A stretch of DNA of 64,000 bases from Apostichopus japonicus. Lineage: Eukaryota > Echinodermata > Holothuroidea > Aspidochirotida > Stichopodidae. The position numbers and the translations under genes are program-made. Of the stretch, positions 51,101 through 63,100 are shown piece by piece (the first letter of the stretch is position 1; every line of letters begins with the position of its first letter). Location of the stretch: NCBI RefSeq assembly GCF_037975245.1, contig NC_092566.1, positions 14,007,001 to 14,071,000 of the forward strand, read 5' to 3'. The notes under the pieces were generated by a model, which was not told where the DNA came from, did not search any database, and saw only the letters and a list, made by a program, of their open reading frames with translations.

Positions 51101-54100
51101 TCCTGTTTTCACTCTGGAAAATGTTAATGGTGAAGGTGATATTGTGCAGTGCATGGAATATGATTGCGAAGGTAATTTTATTCATACTTGTTTAAATTTC
51201 TCGAATCTGATTGGCCCATTGTCGTCAGCTGACCTATGTGATTGCATTATACTGTACTGTGATAAATGAAACGTAGGTCGTTAATGACCAGTGGTTTTGT
51301 CATAAAAGAAGAAAAGAAGTACTTGCAAAGTGTCATACATTCTTCATATGAAGGATACATGCAGTGAATCCAAAAGAATTATTCTCTGCTCCACAGAGGA
51401 AGTGTATTAAGCCAGCCAACATCCTAGCAGTAACAGAAAAATAAACTGACATAAATATTCTTTAACTTTTCAGATACTGAACATTTTTGTGAGATAATAA
51501 AATCTATTGAAATGAAATTTTTCACAGCTATGAAGGTATTGATTAACATGTGTAAGACAGCAATCTGCAACCTTTTTGTCCGACAGCCCCAGATCTTCCA
51601 TAAGGACTGAGCCATGCCACCCACCCCCACCCCCACACCCAGCCACAACCCCCCACCCACCCCTCAGAATCAATGCTCAGAATGCATAAAAGCTAGCTTG
51701 AACTATGGACTTAACTAAAATAAAATAATCGTAATAATCAATCCCCATCATTAAACTCTGAAAAGCGTAGATAAATTTTTAACCTCTGGGAGAATCCTGT
51801 GACCCACTGAAAATTTGTCATGCCCCATAGTTTGTGACCATCGGTATAGGACAATACAAACTCTGACTAAATCAGCCATATTTTCATTAGATTTTACCGA
51901 TTCACAGACACCCTCAAGTGAAACCCATGCACCTCATTATCATTGGTATACATATATGTTGCTGCTGTTTGTTGGCATTAAGTCCATATGTGTGTATTAT
52001 GGACATCTGTGTGTGATACTTGCCAAACAAACATTCATTTAATTTGTATACAGATCCTGACCCGTGTGAAACTAGTCCATGTCAGAATGGAGGACAATGT
52101 AGCTTTACAGACAGGGTTGTGTGTTCCTGTACAGACTCATTCTTTGGTGACATTTGTCAGCATGGTGAGTATGAAGCCACTTGTTTTCAAATTGTGACTT
52201 GACTGTGCAGTAACTTTATAGGCTGACTTTACTTCTGGTATCTTCCAGTGTCTCCTGAGGTCCTGTAAGGATCTTATAGTGTCTTCTGGTGTCTTTTGGT
52301 GTCTTTAAAGGTCTTCTAAGGTCTTCTAAGTCTCTTCTGGTACCTTTTAGTGTCCTTTGATGTGTTCTCAGTAGGGCTGTGAGTTTTCGTTTAAAGACCT
52401 AAACGTTTAAACGGCCGATTTTACAAATGGATAAGTTACAAATAAAGTTGCAAGGATCAATAAATATCAGGCCAACCTCCTAGAGTTTGGTATAAACCAA
52501 GTGGACATTGATTTGAGTAACTAAGCAGTGGACCCGTTTGATTCAAACAACTTTCATAACCCAGACGTACACCGCTTCATATTAATAATTGAATTGAATT
52601 AAATTTATTGTCCACAATCGGAAATTCGGCTTACACAGGTCGTAAACAGAAAAAAAAGCAATAGTATAAGTATCAATAGACTGCGATACACAAACAGTAT
52701 TACAAACATATAAACAGCAAGTCCTACAAATAAGAAACTTATGTATCTTCTCACTTGTGAATTAAATATAATAATGTAGTGTAGAGAAGAGATTTGAAAA
52801 GTTTTCATGGTGCATATGAATGTGGTAGGTAAGGCTTGCAGTATTCCTTAAGTTAGTTTTGTGGATAAGGAAGTACTTGTTGAATTTTGTGTACATAAAA
52901 GGTTCATTCGATCCGCACAGGCTAGTGTGTATTGTAGAATGAGAACAATATGTTTAACAGTGCTCTTGTTGATGGGCTGTGAAGTGAATCACTTGATGAT
53001 GTCACTGAGGCATGGAAAAATCCACTGTTTAATTCTGTAAAACTTATTGTGACTTTAAGGTTGATATTTTCAGGGAATATATTAGTGTTAACAATTTTTG
53101 CAGCAGTTTTGAAGGTTCTGAAGTTTGTCTCTTAAAAAACACTATCATGATGATTTCTGTGTTAAAAACTGACATGATACGTTGTTGAAATTGCATAGCA
53201 ATTATACCATTTTAAGTAGCATTTTACTATGTGATACTGGATAAATTATTCCCTGATTTTGTTATTTCAAACAAGCTTGTGATCTTATATCTGAATCGGT
53301 CTGGTATATATATTTGCTGATCCATTATGGTTGGCATTGATTGCTGTTAATGAATATTAGCTTTTCCAAGGTTTAACTAACAAAGGCATTGAGATAATAC
53401 GTAGCATTCCTGTTCATGTAAGATTAAATATTTCTTGAAATAGTGAAATAAGCTTATAAACTAAATAAACCTCAGTGCCTTTTACACCAGCCTTGTGAGT
53501 TGAGTTTGGCAGATATTTGATGCTATCCCTCATTTCATATTAAATAACCATCATAACTAGTTAATTAGTTTCACTTCAAATAATGAAACAAAGTTTAATA
53601 TTCATTTGTTCTTGATGAAATCAAACTAATCTCTTATTAATCTTCATTTGATGAAAATTTTCAACAGATCATCTAAGCTTGATCAGCTGCAATCCTTACT
53701 TGAGTAATACTTGGTATGTTTGGGAAGGGCTGCAGCATGTCAATATTAGGATGCTGAGGGGGCTGCAGCATTGTGCATCCCCACCAGTGGCGGAGCTAGG
53801 GGTATATTTCAGGGGGGGCGAGAATGGTCTGTAGGGGCGCTTTCGACACTATCTAAGCAGAGCGCCACCACAGGTTGGCGCGGAGCGTACAGAAATATTT
53901 TGAGTAAAGAAAACCCTAGATCGCCGGAAATGACCCTTTCAGGGCCTTGCTAATTTGCAGATAAACGAAGAATAAATAGGTGTCATCGCCATTTTGTCAG
54001 AAAATTACACAAACAAAATGTGACAAATGTCAATAGGTATTTAGTGCAATAAAAAAGTCAATAATCGTGAATAAGTAAAATGTGGTAAAAGCTGAAAAGG

Positions 54101-57100
54101 GCGCTAGCAGTCCGTCAGGGGGGGCATCCGCCCCCACTGACTGTATGGACGCTACGCCACTTATCCCCACTGCCTAGGATGTAATTCTTTGTGTAGTTTC
54201 ACACAATTGACATTTGCTGGTTTGTCAAGGTCATCTCTATTCTGTGACATTGATTCAGCGTTGCTGCAGAGGTATTTGCAGCTGCCCGCAGCTTCTTATT
54301 TTAACACTGTGCCTAAAATGGCTGACCAAACACAAAAAGCCTTTTTAAGAAAAATGTCCAGCTCTGCATTTTTATTTCTTTCTTTCATTTATCACAGATA
54401 ATCCTTGTTTTCCAAACAATCCCTGTCAGTTTGGTGGTAGTTGTACGCCGTTTGAAATTCCGGGTGGAGTTAATTTCTTCTGTAACTGTATTGATGGCTA
54501 CTCAGGATCTACCTGTGATGTTCCACCTGGTAAGTACATCGCTGCAGCAACTTCTCTAAGTTCTTTTTCCCAAAAGCAGTGATATCTGTTAAGACCATTG
54601 AAGAGGAATGTATGCCATTATCTGCATATACAACAAATTTCAGAGAATCGCATACATATTTCAGAGAATCACATACATATTTCATGTCTCCTTCGATTGG
54701 CTCACAATGCTACGAGAACGTTATTTGAGAGACAGGGCAATACAAGAGAAAAATGCAATCCATAATGGTGTTAGGCATACAGTAGTGTAGTCCCGATGCA
54801 TACAGCCCAATGTACAGTTATGAATGCTCAATACACCTACAAGATGTCTGCTTCTGATAAATGTTCTGGATAAAATAAAGGCAGTGTTATTGTTTAAATT
54901 GCTCATTCTCTCAAACTCTGAGAGTGGGCCAAAATTCTGGCCAAACAAAAATTACATCATCGTGATGGTGTGATTATTTACTACCCAACAGTATCAATAA
55001 AACATTATTTTGACTGTCAAGATTGAACGCATTATGCGATTTTAATGACTTTAAGGCAACAAACAGAATAATTAAAGCATTTAAAACAAAGCGTAGCAAT
55101 TAATTGTCTAATGACACTGGTTGGTTTGGTAAATATATTTTACAAGAAAGTTGTCCTTATCATGGATGTGGACTAGTGCATACATGCACTAGAGATTATA
55201 TATCACTATAATGCACATAAATGGTGACTTTGTTTTCAGATCCATGCTTATCATCTCCTTGTGAAAATGGTACCTGCATCAGACTTGGGACAAGTGATCT
55301 ATTTCAGTGTCTTTGTGACAGATTCTTTGAGGGAAATCTCTGTCAATTTCAGGGTAAGTAGAGTAGTCATTAGTCACTTTGTACTAAATGTGGAAGGGAC
55401 AGGGTGGGTGGGGGAGGTGGCGTTTTGGGCAGATTTTATTGTATTTTTATCGATTGGATCGATTATTCATACAGATAAACTCTATGAAATAAAGTTTAAT
55501 ATGCTTTCAACGATGTTAAGGCCAAATTTAGCTTCATATTGTCTCCTGATGAGCTTGGTTTCTGATCAGACTGTAAACGTACCCTAAGTTTATATATAGT
55601 CATGAAGAATTAAACATGGACATGCAATAAAAAGATAACACCCCAGTGAGGTCAACAGTTAATATTTAAATTAAAACAGTAGCAATCACACGGCATCCTT
55701 TGTTCCTTCTCTGTTTATCTTAGATCCGTGCAGCAACAATCCATGTGATAACGGAGGTACATGCCTTGGAAACATTGGGACAGGATCTTTTCAGTGTGTT
55801 TGTCCTGATGACTACAAAGGCAGCACATGCCAGTTCCCAGGTTTGTTATAAAAAGTATTGCCAAAGATAAAAATCATGGTGAATTCTCATTAATGCTCAC
55901 CACAAGCTAAATTGTTCATTGCCATTACAATCTTCCCTGCCTATAGCAACTACCACCTGAGTCCCCTGTTTTTGGCCAAAAACAAGGGAGATTGAATATC
56001 TACCCGAGTTGGTAATGCTAGCCATACTGAACACTCCTCTGCACAAGTTCATGATTAAACACACAGTGTACTATTTCAGTCGTCAAGCCAACTTGTCTTC
56101 ACACATGAAAGTAGTGCTGGCCATTAAAGCACTTGTGTTTACAATCATACAGGTGACTGGTCAATTAACATCCTAATGGCAGTATTTGGGTAGTTTATGC
56201 TATCAAGTAACAAATTAAAGCTAGAGTTAATTTGAGGAGGCCTGTTATTCTATAGGCAGGCTTGACCGTCATGGCAATGTATGATATTTGATTTGATATG
56301 TATTATAAAATATAAATGTACTTTTTCCATGTAAGAAGGAAAATTATCTAGTTTCACCTAGCGAAATGCTATGCGAAGTTATAAAGTTGTTATACCATTA
56401 GAAACTAAGACATATCACAGCTTTTAGTTCACAGCACTTCTATATTTCAGTGTTATGTGGTTAAAACATAATTCAGAAACCTCAAAATTTAATTTTTGAG
56501 AAATGACTATTTAAACCTCTAAGGATCACCAATTCAAATGACTGGACTATATAGTCACAGGCTGTCAGGTCAGTTCCTCAGATGCAACACAAAAAAATAT
56601 AGGAAAACATGAGAAACATGCATGACCTAAAATAACATGTTAACAATGCAATACAAATTGTCAAGGAGAAATAGTTCCAAACATAATCCAAGACTGCCTT
56701 TTTGTTTCTATGAAATTTAATAAACATGGTTGGGTTGAGTTCATAATAAAATTGTAAAACAATGGATTAAGACTATAACATTTAGGCTGACCTGCACTTT
56801 GGAGCAGATGTCTTTATTAAGTTAGCCATAAAAGAGCCGCATTCCAGAGACTTGTCATATGTTTAAAGCTGAATATCTTGAAAACCTTGATAGCTGTTAG
56901 AAATATTACTAGCACGCACATATTTCTGTTTTTTGGACTCTAACATATCAAGACTTAAGTTCCCCGCCTAAAGTCATCCCTTTCAAATTAAAACGATGAT
57001 TTCACTTCATGCCATGAAAAGTCATTCTAACCTAATGTCCCAAAATGGTCATGTTATTTCTCAAAATGTTCATGACTGGTTGATTAATTTGTTGAAGTCT

Positions 57101-60100
57101 CATAATCTAAATAAACACTATATCAAATATAAAATATAAAGAGGTTTTGCACATGTTCAGATAGATAAAATATAATTTAGTCATTTTTTCCCTTTGATTC
57201 TGTGACATCCCTTTATGCAATTATTTTGAATTCCAAAATAACTTGAAATCCTATTAACTAGTTTATAGACAGTGTCAATCAGAGTTGTGTTACGTTTCTG
57301 TGGTTTCGTAGTTAGATGTTTTTTTCTTCTGTTTTTCTGGTTTAATATTTTTTCCTGTGGTCACTAACTTGATAAACAACCCTTGTTGTCTTTTTTTCTA
57401 GTGTCCACCATATATCACTTGTTTATGGTAGTATACCAGACTATTGTGTATAAACCAGAAAAGAATTTTGAAAAGTGTTGAATTTGAATTGAATAGAATA
57501 TTGTCATCAAAGAGAACAGTTGGAATATCCTGGTTTACGATATGATTACATTATGTCAGTATGACATTGTTTTCTCACTTCTACTGCAGAGCCCTGTTCT
57601 TCATCTCCTTGTTTAAACAACGGTGTTTGTACCTCAGATGTTATGGGCTCACAGTACATGTGTTCCTGCCAACAGGGATTTATTGGCTCAAACTGTCAAA
57701 CACTAGGTAAGGAAGGCTTCTTTTACGCATTTTGATGACTCGTTTTACGCACTGTATAATTATGTCTCTTGACAATAGCCAGTTAGTGAGCCAATTTCAT
57801 TACAATTAATGAAAAACAGATTGTACAACTTTAAAAATATGTGTGGACCCTAATAGCTAGTGGAAATTTTGTTGTCTGAAAGCTCTATGAACTACTTCTC
57901 ATAAGATGTTTACCATCACACTGTGTCCAAACACTTGGCAATATTACCAATTTCACCATAGATTTCTCTAACATTCATATTAAATCAGACGTTAGTACAT
58001 GTACAATGAAATTGTTTTTACTTATTGTTAATTGTTGTTGTTCACATTTGAAATGTAACAGAAAGCTTAATTTAGGTAGTATCAGAGCATTTGTCCTGAT
58101 ACTTTCACATTCAACAATTACAAAATGTTTTTTGTACAAGGTTTTTTCTTCAGGTATTGAATATTCCATCTGGCAATATTTTCAACATTTACAATTAATA
58201 TATATTTTATGTAACAGCTATAGAGTGATATCTCCAGGTATTGAATATTCCACATGGCAATATTTTCAACAATTACAATTAATATATATTTTATGTAACA
58301 GCTATAGAGTGCTATCTCCAGGTATTGAATATTCCATCTGGCAATATTTTCAACAATTACAATTACTATATATTTTATGTAACAGCTATAGATTGCTATC
58401 TCCAGGTATTGAATGTTTGTTCTCACACTTTTTTTCAACAGTTACAATATATTTCATGTAGCAGCAAGTGTTACCTTCATTTGTTCTGATGCTAACGCAA
58501 CATTTATTAAATATCTTTTATGTTCATCAATATATGAGGCAGGAGATGATAGAAATATAAGCAGCAGTGTTAAGAATGATTCTACTGTTTTGATCCTCCT
58601 ACACAGATCCTTGCTTCTCATCGCCATGTCTTAATGGAGGCTCCTGTTTTTCTGCTGATATTCAAGGGTCGAGCTTCTTCTGTATCTGTAATCCCAGTTT
58701 TCAAGGAGATCAATGCCAATTTATGGGTGAGATTAAAATAAGAGATAAATTTAAAGTACTTGATGAAAGTAACATCCAAGATACATTCTTTGCTATACCC
58801 AAATACTTAAAAAATCATATACATAACTGGTCATATCTGTCATTGTTGTTTCTGTGAGCTCATAAATAAACATGAATAAGAAACCCTTTGTGTAAAGAAG
58901 AAGTGTTAATTTCTTTCCTTTATTTCACTGCATGCAAGAACCTTTGAATAAATTAACAGGTTATCTTCAAAACCTAAGGGGAAAGTGTTGTTACTGAATG
59001 TCCTCATGGCAAGAGCATTAACCATAAATCTTAAAGTTTGTAAAACTATTCTAACACTTATATTTAGAATTCATATGATTGGTGTTAAGAAAGACATTTT
59101 AGCTAATGTTACTTTGTTGATACTAGGAATAAAATATGACGATGAGCAATAGGAAGTTAATGGTTAAGATCAGTATTCTTTTACTTTCTGCTCCAAGCCA
59201 TATAATATTCCTGCCAGGCTGTACATGCTATTAATGTCACTTGTTGCACTGACTATGTCATTTTCAATTCTAGAAATGCAACACTCAATAACTACTGATA
59301 TAATGATTCTTCCCTTCTGTTTGTGTTCGGGACACAATTCTGTGAAATATGTAATACAGCTATGAGCTGCATGATAACGTTCCAAATTTTAAAGAATTTT
59401 ACGAAAAGCCGGTCAATTTCAGCGGATGTCACATCTATCCTAACATTACAAGATTTCTGCCTTTGCCCAACAGATCCCTGTTTCTCATCACCTTGTTCCA
59501 ACGGTGGTATTTGTATCCCAGATATTCAGAATAATCAGTTCAGCTGTTCTTGTGTCGACAATTTCATGGGAGACTTGTGTCAGTCTCGAGGTAATTTTGT
59601 TTTCTCTTTCGTCATGATACATTGACTGTTTAACAGAAGAGTAACATTGTGCTTAGTTGCAGAACAAGTAGAAAGTAAACTGGTGCATGTCATCCAGTCA
59701 TGAATTAATTTGTCTGAGCTGTTTTGTCAAGTCAGTGGGGATCTCCAGCCGTTCCCCAAATCAACAGAGGGCACTGTCATACTGGTCCTGTCTTGACAAG
59801 CTGCAGTCTCTGAAAAAATCAGTCAGAAATCCTTCGAGGAATCTCTGATGGACACTTCTAGGCAAAGTACCTGCCCTTTACCCTAATTCACACATAGTGT
59901 GACATATTTGAGCTAATGTACTGTTTTGACCACTCATAACTACAGTGGCACATTTTAACATCAAAACGTGATCCATTGTTTGTTTGGAAACTTTACACAG
60001 GTCTGGTCAGCAGTGCATCAGAAACAGCGGCGTAGGAAGGTACTTTTGAGTGGGGGGCTGAAGACTGATGGCCGGCCTGGGGGAGGGGTCTAAGGGGAGG

Positions 60101-63100
60101 GGGTGTCCCCCTCCCCTTTGGAAACTTTTTGCATTTCCAGGTGGCCTCAGATGCAATTTGGTGCAATATAGCACACTTCAACACCCACTCCATATAATTT
60201 TGCATTTTCACCTGGCCTTAGATGCAATTTGATGCTCCAAATGAGATTTCTTTCTCATTTGGAAATGAAAAAGGTTTTTTCTGACTTGCAAAGCGGGGGG
60301 GCGGAATGATACTTCCGCCCCCTATATTTTTCACTAGGGGGCTGGTGCCCCTTACCCCCCGGTTCCTACGCCCTTGATCAGAAAGCTTCTTTATGGTATT
60401 TTCAGTCACATTCGCTAAACTGACTTTAAGTTGTTATTGTCTGTAAAATTGCATCCAAGTCTCTGAAATGGAACATACTAAACTTATATGTGCGATTCTG
60501 CTAGTAATTATGGAAGATGAGAACGTTTTAAACTTAATTTTTACAACTAGCACAAAGATTAAGAATGTTGTACAAAATCTTTGGAGATCTGATAGCAGGG
60601 TAAATCATGCGCATGAGGACCCAGAACCATATCTATGACAATATTTTAGGACCGACATGACGACGCCCTCTATGGAAACTCTTAAGATCCCCATTGGTAA
60701 TGAATGACATACTGTAAATGGTCTCAACTATTATAAAGATACAATGTCTTTTCAATGAAAAAAAGTATTTAAAACACTGACATGACCCCATTCTTACTTT
60801 AAAAACCCCCATGTTTCACCCCTCACATGCCGTGAAGGGGGAACTTGCTCAAGCTCCCTTGAGATAGGGGAAGCGTTGAATTTGCTTGCCAGGATCTCTA
60901 CATTGGAAATATCTGGATTAAAATATTTATGATCTGCTACAGAGAAAAGAAATATATATCTCCAAATATGTGATCATATATGAGTTCAACGATATTCCAA
61001 TATTGATGTTGTAAGGCATCGAACATTATCTTCTCAAGCGGTTTTACTTTGATGGTAACTATTTTGCTGTGGTACCTTGCCTATGTGCCATTAAAATTCA
61101 TCATTATTCCACCAAATATGCTAGTAGACAGTCTGAGACCAAAACTGGTCACCAATAACTCAAAACTTTTATACCTCTCTTGCAGCTACTTTCTTTGCAA
61201 GATTTAATTGTTTAATTCATCTCAGAATTAAATTTAGTTCTCGATTAAATAACTTTCAGAAACATTTGTTGTCACAATGTTGTACAGAACTATATAAAGA
61301 TCACCTTTTAAAATCAACATATTTTCTCATGACTATTCATATTTATTCCGCATGTATTACATTTAAAATTGCTTCACAGATCCCTGTTTCTCATCACCTT
61401 GTGCCAACGGTGGTACATGCAATCCAGATATCCAGAATAATCAGTTCAGCTGTTCTTGTGGCAACAGTTTCGTCGGAGCCTTGTGTCAGTTTCCAGGTAA
61501 AATTTCGTCATTGTCTTTTGACTGATATTAAAACATTTTGGCTTAGTTGCAGAACAAGTAGAAAGTATAATTTTTGCATGTCATATCCAAGCAGTCATGA
61601 ATTAATTTCTCTGGAGCTGTATTGTCAATTACGTTAGTCAATTGAATGATAGCAATTGATTCAATTTTGTCTTCGCTTTAGTATGCTTTTAAAGGAGTCC
61701 TCGTAAAATTAAATATATCATCATATGCTGGTCCACTCTTTATATGATACCAATTCATTATTTAATACTATTTGTTTACTTTAAGTTTTAATTTAAATTT
61801 AAATTTTACTTTACTTTTATTTTATTTTACTTTATTTTACTTTACTTTAATTAAAAGTTCTTGTAAATTGTTCTTGATACCTCTTTGTTTTTATGTCACA
61901 GATCCTTGCATTTCCAACCCCTGCATGAACGCAGGAGGCTGCTCTTCATCATCCAGTGATGGTTCTTTCTCTTGTGCCTGTCCAAATGAGTTCTTTGGAG
62001 ATATTTGTCAACTCTCCAGTAGGTTCCAACTTCTAAGATTAACCTCAATTGCAGGATCGTAATAAGTTACCCCAATATTAATTTAATATTCATGTTGAAA
62101 TCGCGGTTTTTAAGATTCACCAGCCTGTTTTTCTGTAATATTGTCAAAAATGAAACAATCTACACAGTACCCCAATGAGGATTTGTTCCTAACGTAGAAT
62201 GAAAGTTACAAATGTCTGTAGCGAACTTTCTCAACTTTTCCAGAGTCTGTGTTTGGCATTCATAATATGGTATAATAAAATCCCCTACAAACAGTGGTGT
62301 CCTCCCATATTATTATAACCTTGTGGTTTAAATCATTTATTAAACAGCTCTTTTTGTGACCAATATAACTATCTAGTATATTGTATCTGTTAATATACAA
62401 ATAATGAATGGTTATGAGTGCAATAGTGCAAATATTTCATGAGTTGAAAGATGGAATGTTCCATTCAACGAGGCGCAGCCGAGTTGAATGGAACAAATTA
62501 CATCTTACAACGAATGAAATATTTGCACTATTGCACGAATGGAAACCATTCATTATTTGTTTTGTACAGCACCTTCAAATTTGGATATAATTGGATGTAA
62601 AATGCACTCATGCAACAGATTGTTTTGAACAGACAGGCCTGTTTCTCTGCTCTCTTACCATTGAAAAAAGTGCTATCAAAAAAGTATAACCCATGGTTCT
62701 ATTTCATAGAGTGGAATAGAGCGGATTTTGCGTGCAATCAACGAGCAATTGACCAATCAAATGACCAGAAAACAATTAGGTGTTGTATAAAACCATCTAG
62801 TATATTGTATCCGGTTACCTCAATTTAAAGTAGTGGCTAATATCTGATTTCTTCATTTAGTGGGATTAAAGAAACCAAACCATAGGAATCATTTGAAACA
62901 ATGCAGGTTGACATACTAGCATGACGGTCAAGCCTACCTATAGAAAAACAGTCCTCAATTTCAATCGAGCATTAACAATTTGTTACTTGATAGCATATAT
63001 AAATACCCCAAATACTGCCATTTGGATTCATGCTTGAGCGCACCTAATTAATTGACCAGTCACCTGTATGATTGTAAACACACGTACACTAATGGCCAGC

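Larger units (their letters stand above)
52165..54397 (+). other. intron 15 (2.2 kb) with degenerate T/C/G repeat and a MITE
   Basis: A run of imperfect 'ggtcttctaa'/'ggtgtctt' repeats lies at 52,245-52,370. The 'gaattgaattaaatttattg' near 52,588 has the form of a common dispersed repeat end but is single copy here. The hAT-like MITE sits at 53,785-54,162. No exon seen. Confidence 0.55.

Noticed and set aside
58006-58461. 151-codon (+) and 106-codon (-) open frames with periodic repeats, resembling a repeat protein
   Set aside because: Caused by the 84-bp tandem array lacking stops in both directions; intronic, and the real EGF exon starts later at 58,607.
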